Below, in pieces: positions 1-14,000 of a stretch of DNA of 64,000 nt. A program made the translations under genes and the position numbers. Origin of the DNA: Tyto alba (taxonomy: Eukaryota > Chordata > Aves > Strigiformes > Tytonidae). The stretch lies in assembly GCF_018691265.1 (NCBI RefSeq), contig NW_024881261.1:24763374-24827373 (forward strand). The letters are read 5' to 3'. Below the pieces are notes generated by a model. That model searched no databases. It was not told where the DNA came from and saw only the letters and a program-made list of their open reading frames with translations. How positions within the stretch are numbered: the first letter of the stretch is position 1; the number at the start of each line of letters is the position of its first letter.

Positions 1-890
1 TAATGAGTTCTTATGTTTCCTCTCAACCAAAATCATATGTACTGATTAGACTTCTACCTGTAAATAGTTGCCCATCTTGCATGCAGTTTCAAGAAGTATT
101 GATGGACTGTTTCTGTTGCAACTACATTGTTGAAAAACTAGAAGGTCTATTTTGATGCCAGGGTTATAATGAAAAAGCTGATTAAAAATCAGTATTTGAA
201 GTATAGAATTTAGAAATTGATTATTTTGAAGTTGAATGAATTTTATGTTACTTAAAACTATAGTAAAATGGGTATGCGATACTCTGAAGAAATCTTTGCA
301 GGAAGCCTGGCAGCTGAAATGTTTTCCCTGCTGTAAAAATACCACAGTCAAATGATATATCTTTGAAGTTATGGAATAAAATACACGGCTTCATATTTGT
401 TTGATTACCCCCAATATATTTTTGCCCTCATAATCTACTTGATTTCCATTTCTGATGACAGTGTTAACAACTAGGTGGAATACATTCCATCAAAAATATT
501 TGAAATAGCTTCTTAGACTGGAGAAATGGCTCTTTGTACCTAATGGAATTTTTTTATAGTTTGTTTGGTTTTGTTCCCCCCCACCACCCTCCCCTTCTAG
601 TTTATTGAAATGCTGACATGTTGCTCCTGTACATTTCCAATAATTCCTCTCCACTTCTGTGAAGTATCTTAAGAGCTTTCTTTCGTGACCTGGTTCATGT
701 TTTGAAACTTTAATCATATTCATAGGATATAAAAATCTGAAATACTGGCGCAGAGAAATAGATGCTAAGCAGACCATTTTTTAAAGCTGTGTGATTGCCC
801 CAACATTAAAACTAACTATTGCATAATAGCATATATGAAAACCAAGTCTTTCATCTCTTAGCAACCTTTCCTAGAATACGTTGGGTGACT

Positions 891-895
891 AAGGT
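891..895. repeat. Target-site duplication, left copy
   Basis: AAGGT directly abuts the left end of the LTR and matches AAGGT at 1502-1506. Confidence 0.85.
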
Positions 896-1501
896 TGTTG
901 TGGTTTGGGCCTGGTGGGCAACCAACCACCGCAGCCGGTCACCCTCCCTTCCCCCTCCTCACCTGGAATGGGGGAGGGGATTAGAGGGCTGAAGGGAGAC
1001 TCGCAGGCTGAGATAAGAACAGTTTAATAATGGTAATAAAACGAGAATGATGATGATGATAGGGAGAAAACAAAAAGGAATATATAAACAGGCAATGCAC
1101 AATGTAATTGCTCACGACCTGCTGAGCAATCCCCAGCCCGTTCCCGGCCAGCGACCCCGAGACACCAAGATCCCGCAATCGCGATCCCGGAAGCGAGAGA
1201 GAGAGAGCCCCTTCCCAACCACCCCTCCTTTATATAGTGAGCACGACGTTCCATGATATGGAATATTTCATTGGCTAGTTCAGGTCTGGTGCTCTGGCCG
1301 TGCTCCCTCCCTGCTCCCTGTGCCCTTGCACACGGGCAGGACATGGGGAGTCGGAGAGTCCTTGAAGTCTCTGTCGCAGCTGAAAACATCAGTGTGCTAT
1401 CAGCATTCTTCTCATACCAAACCCAAAGCTAAATCCAAAACACAGCACTCATCTAGTCCCCAAAAAGGAATATTAACTCTATTTCAGCCCAAACCAGGAC
1501 A
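896..1501 (-). mobile_element. Solo LTR of an avian ERVL-type endogenous retrovirus
   Basis: The 606-bp element is bounded by TGTTGTGGTTTGGGC on the left and CCCAAACCAGGACA on the right, so on the minus strand it runs TGTCCTGG to CCACAACA, the TG...CA ends of an LTR. The flanks are AAGGT at 891-895 and AAGGT at 1502-1506, a perfect 5-bp target-site duplication. On the minus strand it has a CCAAT box (1270-1274), a TATA box TATATAAAGG (1227-1236) and an ATTAAA poly(A) signal (1023-1028), in the right order for U3, R and U5. No internal retroviral gene is present, so it is a solo LTR left by recombination. The ends resemble, from memory, abundant ERVL-type LTRs of birds. It lies antisense to KAT6B, the usual bias for LTRs kept in introns. 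Confidence 0.88.
1047..1060. repeat. (ATG)n microsatellite inside the LTR
   Basis: Four and a half ATG units lie near the poly(A) signal of the antisense LTR, so the tract probably grew after insertion. Confidence 0.7.
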
Positions 1502-1506
1502 AAGGT
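1502..1506. repeat. Target-site duplication, right copy
   Basis: AAGGT directly abuts the right end of the LTR. With the following AAGC it forms AAG/GTAAGC, a 5' splice-site-like sequence that was present at the insertion target before integration. Confidence 0.85.
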
Positions 1507-4500
1507 AAGCTGATTAGTGATGATTTCTGCAGTCAAACCAGACCAGACTACAATAGCTTACGCTGTGGTTATCTTTCAGTTGTGCGGGACTGTGGCCTCA
1601 TTAGAGGCAGGGATGGAGATATGCATATGCTGCATGATAACTTCAAAAATACCAGCTTCCAGTATCAGAGTTCAAAATGACAGCTTAATGGCACAGCCTT
1701 GGTTACAGCACTGTTGTTTCTTGGTGGTGCTATAATGTGGCCAAAAAATAGCACAGATGAGCATTGCACATGCTTGTTACCATTTGGAAAGTTTTTCCTA
1801 GTTGTGTCATCTAGCAGTCCCATTCACCTCAGGTCTTTTTAAGACCTCTAATAAAGGGTGCTTGCTTTTGGGTATTTTTTTTAATAAAATATTACAAAAT
1901 GCTACAGTTGGAGAAAAAAACCACCTGACTTAGTAATATAAAATGTAAGTGGTTTCCTTGGAAGGAGTTTCATCAGGAGGAGGTAGTACAGGGATTACTG
2001 TATATTACCTTATTGTATCACACTCTATTGAAAACAGACTCTTAGACTATAAAGCCAGTAAGAGAGGGTAATTAAATTCTTTATTGGGTCTGATATTAGC
2101 AGAAGTATGATGACAAATGTTTTGATACAAGCAAAAGAGCAACAGGTGAGCATGACTTAGAACTGCATTTCAAACTAAGATGGCAGCTGTTACTTGTAAA
2201 AAGCTATATGAATGTGTGTTTCTTCTTCTGTAGTCTGTTGATACACTGACTTTTATCTAGAAGTAAAAATTCCAGTTTTGCTAAGAATTTTTAAAGTAGC
2301 ACTACAAGAAAGTAATGTTTATAATTTATTTGCAGTTTTAACTCATTTGTATTCATAAAACAATGAATATTTAGTCCACAAAATTTTTTTCTTAGTAGAT
2401 CTATTAAATTCCTTCACAGGTCTGTTAGATACAGTTTATACTTGATGTCAGCACCTATTCCCTCTGTGGTTATTACCACAGAAGACAGATTTGGTATTTA
2501 TGCTGTGTGCCGGGCTTTCTGTTTCCTATGGGTGGGGTTCCAAGTACTTTTCAGGCTTTTCTGAGAGCAGCATAATCTAGAACACGTAACTGACTTAATG
2601 AAAACAATAGCAAAACAGGGGGGTTCTTGTTTCATTTTTAAAAAAAATGCTTTTTGTGCTGATTCAGGAGTGCATTGAAGACCTTTTTTGAGATTGGTGT
2701 TTGTTGTTTAGCCTCATCAGTGTAACACTGTAGGAAAAAACTATAGTAAGTATTTGATTAGCAGCTTCCATGGAGATACTAAGAAGTGTCCTGTTATCCT
2801 GAAAGTGGGAGGCAGTAGGGTATAATCTGTATAAAAACTGTTCACACTGTGTACAATTTAGCTAAATTCTCAGGGTTCTTTTGCCCAAATTACCAGTTTG
2901 TATTCAGACTCTATACTTCTGAGGTTCTATCAGCATTAGTGAAAACGGTATACTGTGGTTTTGTTGTTACTTTTGTAGTCACGTTGAATGCTTCTTCAGA
3001 GTGCTAATTAGGAAGTCACTAATACAAATAGCACAAGTGATAGACGAGGCCCAAATATTGTGTGAAGATTGACAGATTTCATTCTTTCTCTTCTAAATTT
3101 ATGGCTACTTCAGAAACTTCAAGCTGAGCAGTGTTAATTTCTTTGTACAGCTGTTCCTGAACTTCTCCCATGAGGGGACCTTAACTGATAAGATCTGAAA
3201 CATGGGTTTTGTGGTTTCACTGCTCATAATTAGGGGAAGGAAAAAGCCAACTATGATGTGAGTTTACCATTGTGGTATAGGACACAGTATATTTCATGCT
3301 GTTTCCTGTTTTGTCATAATCTTTATTAGGTTCTCTTGCAGAGTTAAATATTTTAATATTTAGCTTAAAATTAATGTGGGAAATGGGAAACATGCATGTT
3401 AAGTGTTGCACTCCTCATCTGCTGAGGGAGGAAAAAATCTTTCTCACCTTCCTTCTTCCCTGACACTAACTTCTTCCACCCACCTACCTGCCTTCCACCA
3501 TCAGTTCACACAGCTTAAAAAAAATAGCTGGTTTGAGGCCCTGACTATAGTGTATGTATTTCTTGACTAGAGTAGGATTGACTAGAAAATGCAGGCTTAA
3601 GGCAGTGCTTATGTTTCCAAAGATTTGGGAAGGGATTGATGAATCCTGTCTATGGTATGTTGTGCTGCAGGGTCTGCAGTGGTCGTAGCACAGGTGAAGC
3701 TTTAGAATAGGGTTACCTTGTGTGTTAGCTCAAGAGCACAAGCTTTTATAGCTGGATTAAAATAATCTTTCTTTGATCATGAATTATAACACTGGATTAA
3801 GTTGTGACTAAGTTAAATAGATAATCCATTGGAGTAGAATCAAAAGACCACATGAATGCAGTGAAGATCACTTTATTGCCTAATGATTAATTATTCTGAC
3901 TTGGAAGAAGATTCTGTATTGAGAGGTGTCATGCAGATGTTTTATTTGAGGATGGAAAGGCTTTTACCTAGGAGAGAGCTGTTCTGCAAACAAATAAAAA
4001 AGATGGAATTTTGTTAAAAGAACATTACTTAGAATTGAATAGCCTGACTTATCCTGCAGAAGCACTTCTGTAGTACTGTAGGTTTTTTCTCTGTTTAACA
4101 TCTTAAATAATTTAACTAATTCAAGAAGATCCTAACCCTTCTGCAGGATATAACAAGTTACAAATTAATGTTTCCTTATAGAGGACCAAGCTGTTATCCT
4201 CAACTTTATCCATATATGATCTTAAGTAATGTATGCTGGTAGCTAACTTGGAATTAATTTTGTGGTTACTGATCACAGGAATCTGAAGACTAACCTCACT
4301 AGCTGCCTTATCCATGTCTAAAGAATACATTTCTCTTAAAGTTGTCGTGTTTAAATTGTGTCTTGAACACAAATATTCAAATCTTTTTAATGGAGTGCTA
4401 AAAACTTCCTGGTTTGTGCCTGACATTCTACCATTAAGGTCAGTGTCTTCCTCAAAAGCTAGAGCCTATTGAAATTGTAATGCCGTATAATTAAAATATT

Positions 4501-7500
4501 GTTCTTTTGCTGTGGATTTGCTTTTATATTTGCAGCAGATTAACACAAATATGTGTAATTGATACACTGATAAATGATAAATTCATTTATGTTAAATGCT
4601 TAAAACATTGGAATGGATAAAAAGGATGCTGTGCTACAGAGCTCAGTTACACTGCTATGCTGTTATATCATGTGGTCATCTGTAGAATTGGATGAGGTGT
4701 TTACCTTGATTTTTGAAGACTTCCTGTGTTTGGTCAGTACAGGTTTTTATATGCAAGATCCATAGTGACTTTAAGTATCACCATTATTTGATGGGGTGAA
4801 AACCTGAAGTATCTTTAATGGTGTAAAACAGGAATGTCAAATCAAAACTTAAGTGCAGTGTACAGATTTTAAGTTGGAATCTTCCTTCCTCTTTTCCATT
4901 TCCCCATGGATTATATAGATTAATTTGAATGGTGTTTCAGACAATGCAACCATACCAGCAGATGCTCAAGACACCTTTTCATCTTATCAGTACTGATGGG
5001 CACCTGTCCATGAAAACTTCTGGAGACATTTGGCTAGTGTGTTATCCTTGATAAAATACATTCTCTCTGGAGTAAAATGTCCTGAATGCTAGCAGGTTTT
5101 TCAGTGCTGGCTGTCAGGGTTGACAGGTGACATGTTAAAAGTCCAACAACTAAAAGGCAGCCTTTTGCTTCGTAACAGGAAGCAGCTTTGTTTCTGTGTT
5201 GTTTTGTTGGTTTGGCTTTTTTGTTGTTGTTCATAGTAATACAAAATAAAATACTTTAAATTGTCTGAAATTCCAAGCCATCATGATTATACCTGATGTG
5301 AAAACAGTATTAAGAAAACCCTAAAAGTCCATAACAAAAAGCTGTATTGTGCAGTTAACAGGTGTTGTCCTTTAAATTCCAAGCAAGATGCAAAGAAACC
5401 ATAAAAGGAGTGTTACTTACTTTCATGCTATGAAAAAAAGGGTAGAAGTGAGTGGGGGGGAAAAATACTACCTTCATATGGAAGTTGTCTTCTGCGTGTA
5501 TGCATGGCAGTATATAAACTATTAGATTTTGAAAAGCGTTCTTTCCTCATTGCTTTTTGCTTGTTAGGCACAAGGGGTAGTGGATGGTACAGCTGCAGGC
5601 TGTTGAATTCTGTCTGTCTTCTCTACTACTGCTTTCTCCATTGATTCACTGAATACCATTCATCATACCTGTTAAGGGCCAGTAAGAAAGGGCTTCTTGA
5701 CTTTCAGACTTTTTATGCTAAATAAGGCACAGGTATTTTCTCAGATCTTCTTGTTACTGGAGGTGAAGATTTTGCAGAAGGAGGTGAAAACGTCTTAGGA
5801 TTTCTCATGGCTGTTTGAAATGAAATACTTAATGAATGGTCCATTGTCTTTCATGTCTACGCTGCAGGAGGTTGGCATTTCAAGCTGTTTGGATAGAAGA
5901 AATTCTAAGAACATGCATTTCAGGTTTTCCCAGAAGGATTTAGGAGGATTTAGTGTGTAGGTCACTAATTGAGATTTGAGTCAGCTAGGGCACCTCCTGC
6001 TCCCTGTTAGTCCAGGAGGGTATCTGACGTGGCTGGACCTGCAGAACTTCTATTTGCATGTCTCATTCACTGCTGTATCAGAAGTAAATGTATTAATTTC
6101 TAGTACCAGAGGTAAATGAATCTTGAGCTGCTTTTCAGTCCCTAAGTAATGAGCCTAATCTATTGCAGTAAAAGCTCTACCAGTCAATGACTGTGGTACT
6201 TTAAGTAATTCTGTGGTTTAAATCTAATTACTGTACAGTGCTTTTTAAATCAAACTTTAGCTGGCTGCAGGGCAAAGCATCTTAAGCCTTGTCAAACATA
6301 AACTGTACATTATGTGGAATATTTTAAGAGTGATAACTACGATCCTGTCTTGTACAATGTGTTCTGTATTTACAAGAGAAGAATTGCAGCTGTTGAAGTT
6401 GGTCAATTATATAGGAAATAATGGGATCGACTGTACTGAGATGCCAGCAAATAGAGTGTGTAAATGAAAGCCAGACTCATTAGTCTGTGACATCATACAG
6501 TGAATGCAAGTTTTTAATGATAAACTAGGTACTAATTATGAAGCTTTTTCTGTGCTACAAATGAGCTCATTTATAAACTGCCAGCACCTGAAGAAGGAAG
6601 TCTCTTACGGCCAGAGGCTTGTGCATTGTAACATATTTATTGGTTTGATAAAAGCTGTATTGCATTATCTGTCCAATTTAACCAGGAAGTATTTTTCTTA
6701 TAATTTAACTGTAAATCTCAAGAGGAAAAAAACTGTAGGAGTACGATTTTACATTCTAATGGTGCTTAGCAGTAGTGATTCAGGAATTGATGCAAATAAC
6801 TGTTTTAAACAGCTTCCAGGGAAGAGCTTTTTTTTTTTTTTTTCTTCTGAGAAGTGATTTCTGTGTGCCTTGGGGTACTATATTTTTACACATATTTTAT
6901 ATTCATACACAAATGTATATGTGTACATATAAATATTTTATTTGCATCACCCTCATTTATACAGTGATTTACCAACCTTGTCATTTTGTGAAGACTGACA
7001 GATTTTGATTTTTAAAATAGAAAAATAGGGTACAAGTTTCAGTGAGGATGGAAGGGAAAAATGGAAGACTACAGGGAATGAAAGAAGAGTGTACTGTTGG
7101 CTTTGTAATGGCAACATTTATCTTTGAGACCAGCTTCCTTTCTGCAGGTACTGGCAGCCATTCAGCAGTGTTGATGTTTCTACTTGTCTTTTTTCAAGTT
7201 AATTGAGTGACTTGGTGGTAGCTGCAGCCAGATGCTTGAGCCAAAAGATGCAGGATTGCTCTAACAAAGGGCATGGCATCCTGTCCCTCTGCATTAAACC
7301 AGGTTTTTATTACTGACATGTTGTTTGATGGCCGTCTGAGATCATTAGCAGAATTGTCCTAGAACTTGTAGTGTCAGTTTGTTGCTCAACTGTGATATAA
7401 TTTTATGAAAGTCATGTCAGGGGTGGGAGAAACTCAGTAGCACAGCCATTCAGGCTACTTCTTTTTGACCTAAGAACTTAAGGAATGGTCTGCACTATCA

Positions 7501-7957
7501 CACTTCCTTAGTGCTCATTTATGGCATAGGTGGTAGTCACCTGAACATTACTTAAATAACCCTGTTATGATGCCTGCTTTTGGAGGTGAGCAAGGATTTC
7601 TAGGTACTTGAATCCTGAATCAGAACTCAGAGCCACAGAAGCGTACCAGGCTAAGCCTTATGGAGGGTTAACTGTTATGAGGAAGATGAACTAGTTATAT
7701 TCTTCCCTCTTTCTTTTGATCTAATATTCATAATTTATGAAGTTACATGTTTACCTGGAACACCTTATGTATTCTGCTGGTTAAAGTGATAGAGAGTTAG
7801 CTGATGCTCTGTGTACACTCCCTGAGAACTTTCAGAGTTGTCTTTGTCTCAGGGCCTACCTGTAATGCTTCACTGAAATCTTTAGATAAAGTGAAGATCA
7901 TAAGTAACCAGCTCTGATCATCAGCTTACTAACTGCTGCTTTTCCTTCACCTTCAGA

Positions 7958-8047
7958 CTTTTTGTTTGTTTGTTTGTTTTCTTGCTTGTTTGTTTTTTGT
8001 TTGTTTGTTTTTGTTGGGTTTGGTTTTTGTTTTGTTTTGTTTTTTTG
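7958..8047. repeat. T/G-rich (TTTG)n low-complexity tract
   Basis: About 90 bp consist of imperfect TTTG, TTTTG and TTGG units with one CTTG interruption. In the gene transcript this is a U/G-rich stretch. Confidence 0.85.
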
Positions 8048-11000
8048 CAATAAAGCTTTGCATTTACTGAATCTCCCCTATTGAAAAATTAAGCCTTGGA
8101 AGATTTTCATACTCCTTGCAGAGCTGGTCCTTGGTTTTCTGGTTCATCTTAAGGACCTTAAGTTCCAAACTTAATCTGCTTCCAGAAGGCTTTTTCCTGC
8201 CATCCTGGTTTTTTGACAGCCGGCCTTCATCACATGTTGTGTGTCACATGTTGCTAAGAATCAGAACTCTACATTCCCCGTGGTTAATGCTGTTGCTGCT
8301 GACACGCAACTGGCACGGAGGAGCTAATGACCATTCTGTTCCGGTTACTACTGCAAGAGGAGGGGAGTAACGCTGGAAAGTGGTGTCTCTGCCTTCAGCC
8401 TATACAGAAGCAGTTTGCTGTTGTATAGGCTGGTTGTCAGACTATTCCTGATGGAAGGATCAGGATGTACTTTTGAGGATATTCTATCCACTGGCATGTG
8501 TTCTAGCACATCTCTCTGTTCCTTATGGTGTCTTGTATCTTGTCCTGTGTTTTCTCAGGCAGAATAGTTTCATTGCCTGCATATAGTAGTAACTGGGATT
8601 GGTTTGAAAGTAGCATGACTAAATAGCTTTGGATGGTAGTAGTTGTTTTGAATAATGTGAAAACCTTTTCATAAGGGCTCATGCTGAGTGGGGATTTTTG
8701 CTCTCTTTAATTGCTAAGAGTACTGTTGTATTTCATGCTAGGTTATTCCTCTTTTCATTCCCACTCCAGTCTAATATGTGACTGCTATTTACAACTCAGT
8801 TGTGGTGTAGGTATTGTACTGTGCCTCATAGTGAGGCCTGAAATTACATGGATGCATATTTCTGTTTCGAAGAGAGGATACAGAGGCATAAATGATGTGT
8901 AGTGAAAGCAGGGGGTATGGACAGGATACAGCATTGTCTTGGGAAGATAAAAACTTAATTTCTGAATTTCTCCACCTCTTGAAATCACATCAGAAATTTA
9001 TTCTGTCTGAAGTAGATGATGTGTGTGCACTTCATGAAGATCTAGATCTTCACTAGATATATCGGTTTGCTCCTATCATGTAGGATTTTGCTTGAGTGCC
9101 TACCTGAGAGCAAGCAGTCCCTTTACATAAAGTGTACTGCCTGTCTTGTCTCAAACCAGAACAGAGTAGGAAGGTCAATGTGTGTGACAGTGATTGACAT
9201 TATGTTCTCGAGTTACTGCACATGTCTTTAAGCACAATTTTTAGTGTACCTATCTCTGTTTCGCCAGAGGTTTTCATACTACATACAGTGACCATTGTGC
9301 CTTGTCCTAAAAGAGATTGGCGTAAAGACTTCAAGATGGAGACATGCCCGGACTGCTGAACTGTTCAGCATGTCCTGGCAGCTACATATGGAGCTGTGAC
9401 TGCTGCCACCTTTTGCAGAGTTGCTGCTTTTGAATTAATGTAGAAAGGAATGTTGGTATAGTTCTTTTAGCTGGATTTGTCACTTCTGCGCAGTCAAGTG
9501 ACTGCACAGGTTTCTCCAGCCCGTGGATGTGATGTCTCCCAAACTGGCTTTGCACAAGACTGCTGTTGATTTCCAAGCCAATTAAGTCCAGGAGCCACAA
9601 TGCTAAACTACATTTGTGTTAGAAGAATTAAACACAACTCTTAAAATAGGAAGCTGGGAGATTGTTGTAAAACCCTGGGCTTCTAGACACTTTATTCTGG
9701 TGGTCTTCCTGCTGTTTGTCAATATGAGCTTCTGTGGTCAGTAAGAAAAGAGTATCTCTGTGCCTCAAGAAAATGTATTGAAGGCGAATAGATCACTAAT
9801 GTTGGCTTTTGCTCAGATCAAATCTAAATGCCTTTATTGTATTATGTATTAATGGTCTTGGTTTGTTTAGTTTACTTTATAAGGCACAATTGTTTTAAGG
9901 GAAATGAATCTTTTTTTGACTTTGTTCAAATATACCAAGCTTAATGAAAAGCAGTTTGAACTGGATTGGTTTAATGAGGCCAGCTTCTATCAGATTTACT
10001 GCTTTAAACCCAACTACAAATAAAGTGAATTAAAGACCAAATTATTTCAATATAGATGTGCATTGAGCCAGAGTGTTATAATGATTAATTTCCTCAAGTG
10101 TTTAATTCCCAGTAGGTTTTTGTGTCAACAGCCAAAAAGGAATTTATTGACTTCACATTAAGCATAGTTAGGTCTAGTTGATTATATTATTCAAGTGTAA
10201 ATTAGTGGGTGGTAGAAGACTGTGTTGTATTGGAATTTTATTTTGTCTTAAGGAAATTGTCTCATGCCTTATTAACTAGCAGTGCTTAAAATGTATAGTT
10301 GTGACTCTTGGAATAGATGCTAGGGCATTCAGAAGTGTTTTTAGTGGGTTTCTCCTATTCATTATGTTAGAACATCTTTAGTCAAGCAATATTTTCCCCT
10401 CCCCTACCCTAAGAGAGTGATGTTAAGACTGCATAGTAAGTTTGAATGTTTTGTGGAAAACTCAGTCCTTGAGTTTTTTTAATTTTATTTTACTTTACAA
10501 GTGATAAGATATTTAGGTTCAATTCCAGTGTATACAAATTTGGAGAGCATTTTCTCATCTGGGATAAGCATAGTTCAGACTCAAAACACTTCCCATTGCT
10601 TTTCTTCCAAGCCCCATCTTGTATATCGGTTGCTCTAAGTAGATGACTTTCATTTGTCTCTGTGCATTTTATGGATTGCAGTCAGGAAACATAATTTGAC
10701 TAATGTCTCCTGTCTCATGCAACGATAATACTAGAGGAGTATCTATTTTTTTTGGTTGTGTTTTAAAGGGCAGCACATGCCATGTAGAGTAGTTAATACA
10801 GTGTATTTATCATTGTCAAAGAAGTTGTATCTTCAAATGCATTCTCTTCTCCCCTACCTTAACACGGCACCAGAGTATCATTAAAAATGATAGGTGTTTA
10901 AATAGATGATCCTGATGGACCTTTCTATGTTTCAATTAAAAATTGTGCTGTGCAGTTTCTTTAAACAGCAGATATCTAGTTGGACATGACAGCCCTCCAG

Positions 11001-14000
11001 TTTGAAAAAATAATTACTGTTGGATCAAACTTTCTGTTCCATATCTGTTATCAAGTTATCTATCAAAGAAAATGAGATGAGTGATTAAAAGGTTCAGATC
11101 AAAGACAACTGATTTAGCTTCACTGGAGGCTCCCGTCTTTTAATTTCAAATGTATCTATGTCTAACTGATTACCTCTCACATTTATAAAGAAATATTGAC
11201 ATCCTGCTAAAGTATGCAATGACCTCACTTCTAGCTGAGTTGTGTAGGTTTCACTGCAAGCCCTCTGAAATCATTGATATTCCTGTAACCTTTTGAGGCA
11301 AGGTATGTGTTTAGTGTATTAATGAGCTGGTTGAAGTGATGTACAGTAATTTCATCCTTGGGTAAAAACAGATGTGAAAGATTCCGTTTTAATATTTAAT
11401 CAAGCTCAAAGCCTCTGTTGGCTTGTTTAAGTTGACCTGACAGCATCATACCTGGAAACACTTTGAATTAAACCCTGAGTGCTTGACCTTGTTCAAACAG
11501 TTGTAATTTAATAAGGCTGCTGTCTTTATGGAGATAGTGCAGCTAATGGGCAAATCCTTTCTTGGCTGGGCTTGCTTTTTATTGCAGTGGAAAAACTTCC
11601 TATTTGCTCTTAAAAAGATATTAATCATATGAAGTAATAAAAATGAAATAAATAGCAAAAGAAGTGTGATAGTTGCTAGTCCTAGATTATAGTTAAAGAA
11701 GGGATTTCAGAAGATACCTACTTTCTTCAAATGTCTTCCAGCATTCTTTCATGACAGGTCCCTGGCAATCACTATACTGTAGCTCATCTCTTGCCAGAAC
11801 TCCTCTTAGGATTAGGAAGCTATTTTTCAAGTGGTGTATATTGGTTTGTCCTCAGTAAAGTCAGTAGAGTTTGCATCAATTTAAGGCAAATGGAATGCTT
11901 AATTTTTTTTTTTGTTTGTTTGTGCCTGCAAAAATGTTTATAAACTTTGGAATGTTTCTCAAAGTAGTGGGACCCAGGAAAAAGTGCTTGAACGTTTGTG
12001 AATGAACATCACTGCATTAGCCAAGCTTTTGTGAAAAGAGGTGTCAGTGGAGTGGAAGAAAGATAACCAGTGAGCATCAGAGTATGTTTCAGCATGGTAT
12101 CTGGTGTCTAAATGAAGCAGGCTATGGAATATTGAGAGAGGGGTTCTGAGACAGTTGTTCTCGCTCATTAAATTTAATCACCAAGCTAGGAATGAAATGA
12201 GAGAGAAAACATTGTCCATCTTGTTCTGCTAAATATGATTTGCATATACTAAAAACGTGATTGTTTTTTCTGGTCTCATTTTTCCAAAGGAATTTGACCT
12301 ATATGTCAGTTAAAGTTCTACAGCAACATTTAGGTCAAACATGGAGAAATATTTTGTAGTGTCCATGTATTTCCCACACCCATGTTTTCTGCTTTGCTTA
12401 TACTTCTACAGAGTTTTGCTTGTTTATTTTTAAGGTATACCAAATATTGTTCTCAAATCACTTTAAAAAAAAAAAACCTGTCTGTGAGCAGTCTGAGTAA
12501 AACTGGAGAGAGATTATTGGTTGTGCATTAACTAGAGGAGACTTAAGGTTTGGATAGAGAAGGAATAGGAGACAAATGACAAGGAACTGCTAGTTAACAA
12601 GAAAAATGGAAGAAGTTGAAGTACAGAAATTTAGATGGTTACATCACCAGGATCCACATCTGTCTAATTCTATGTGTATATTCAAAGGCTTAATAAAATT
12701 TTAAGACTTCTTAAAGATTAACTGGGCAGAACTGTACTGCTGTTAAAATTTCCCATCAGCTTTGCTATTGACAGTTTATTTGACCATCTTCCTTCCCTAG
12801 GTTAAGCATGTGTTTTAGTAATTCCAGAGGCTACATGGTTTAAATAATAATAGTAAAATCAGAATTAATTTCAAATCGTTTTCATTCTGTAATATGGCAA
12901 CACTTGATTATGCTACAGTGTTGTTGCAAAACATCATATGGTTGTTGCTAAAGAGTATTAATACAGTTTGAAAGTACATACTGGCAAGGACTGCATATAC
13001 TCACAGAAAGCACGTGTTGTAACAAACATGCCTAGCAATGCCAAACAAATCAATAATTCATTAAAATCAGTTTTCTCACTCTAGCAAAATGTCACTTTAT
13101 TCTCAAGTTCAGTAAGGTAATTCTAGTTTTAATGTAATGGAATTTACATTGATGTAGGACTTAACATTTCAGCTTTCTTCATATTCCTAGGATGCAGTTG
13201 GTAAACATGATACATATGGATGTATGCATTCAACACTTCTGGTCTAGAATCAAGCAATGAATCATGGTGAGCTTGACCATGCGTTACAAATAATTGCACT
13301 ATACTGACTGATGCCTCAGAGTGTATCCAGCACATTGTGATTTCTTCAATCATCAGTTTTTTCAAAGGCATTAAAAGGAAATAGCTGTTCAGAGTTCTGC
13401 TAAACCTCACTGATGTATAGCTAGTTGTGGGTGGTCTTTGATGTGGGTGAAGAAAGGAAAACAAATTCTAAAATAAGTAACTGTTAGATGAAAGAATACT
13501 TACTGCATTGACACCTTGTATTTAGGGATTTTAACTGCTGCTGTGGTTTGGGAGCTTGATAATGATTTGTCAGTCTTGAGCTTGCTTCTCTGATCTGTCA
13601 TCACTGTTGTTTTGTGCAGTAGCCTACTTCTTCTAAAGCTTGCATTTCTACTAAAACTCTAGCATGAGTGTAAGGACACCAGTGATAGGAAGTGGCTGTC
13701 AACTCTGCATTAGTATTGGGAACCTCTGTCAAGACTTGAGCTTCAGTTTCAGTCTGTGTTTTTGTGGATTATCTTTAGATTCTGCTTTGACTTCTGAAAT
13801 GTTATCTGACAGCATTTTGATAGTTTATTGTTGTTTGGTTTTACCCTAGAAGGCTGATGTGATGCTTTCACCTCCAGGTGACTATTTGAAATATGGTTCA
13901 GGCCCTTTACTGTGGGAGGTTATCTTGCCTACTTGCAGGCTTATGGAGATGACAGTGAGTCTCAGTCCAGTTCTTCATGAGCAGGTGTCCATTTTAGACT

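Noticed and set aside
1024..1389. Minus-strand open frame of 121 codons within the LTR
   Set aside because: It lies across U3, the TATA box and the poly(A) signal of the solo LTR. It is not a gag, pol or env fragment and is a by-product of GC-rich LTR sequence.
11959..12168. Minus-strand 69-codon frame inspected as a possible transposase fragment
   Set aside because: No catalytic or zinc-binding pattern and no inverted repeats around it.
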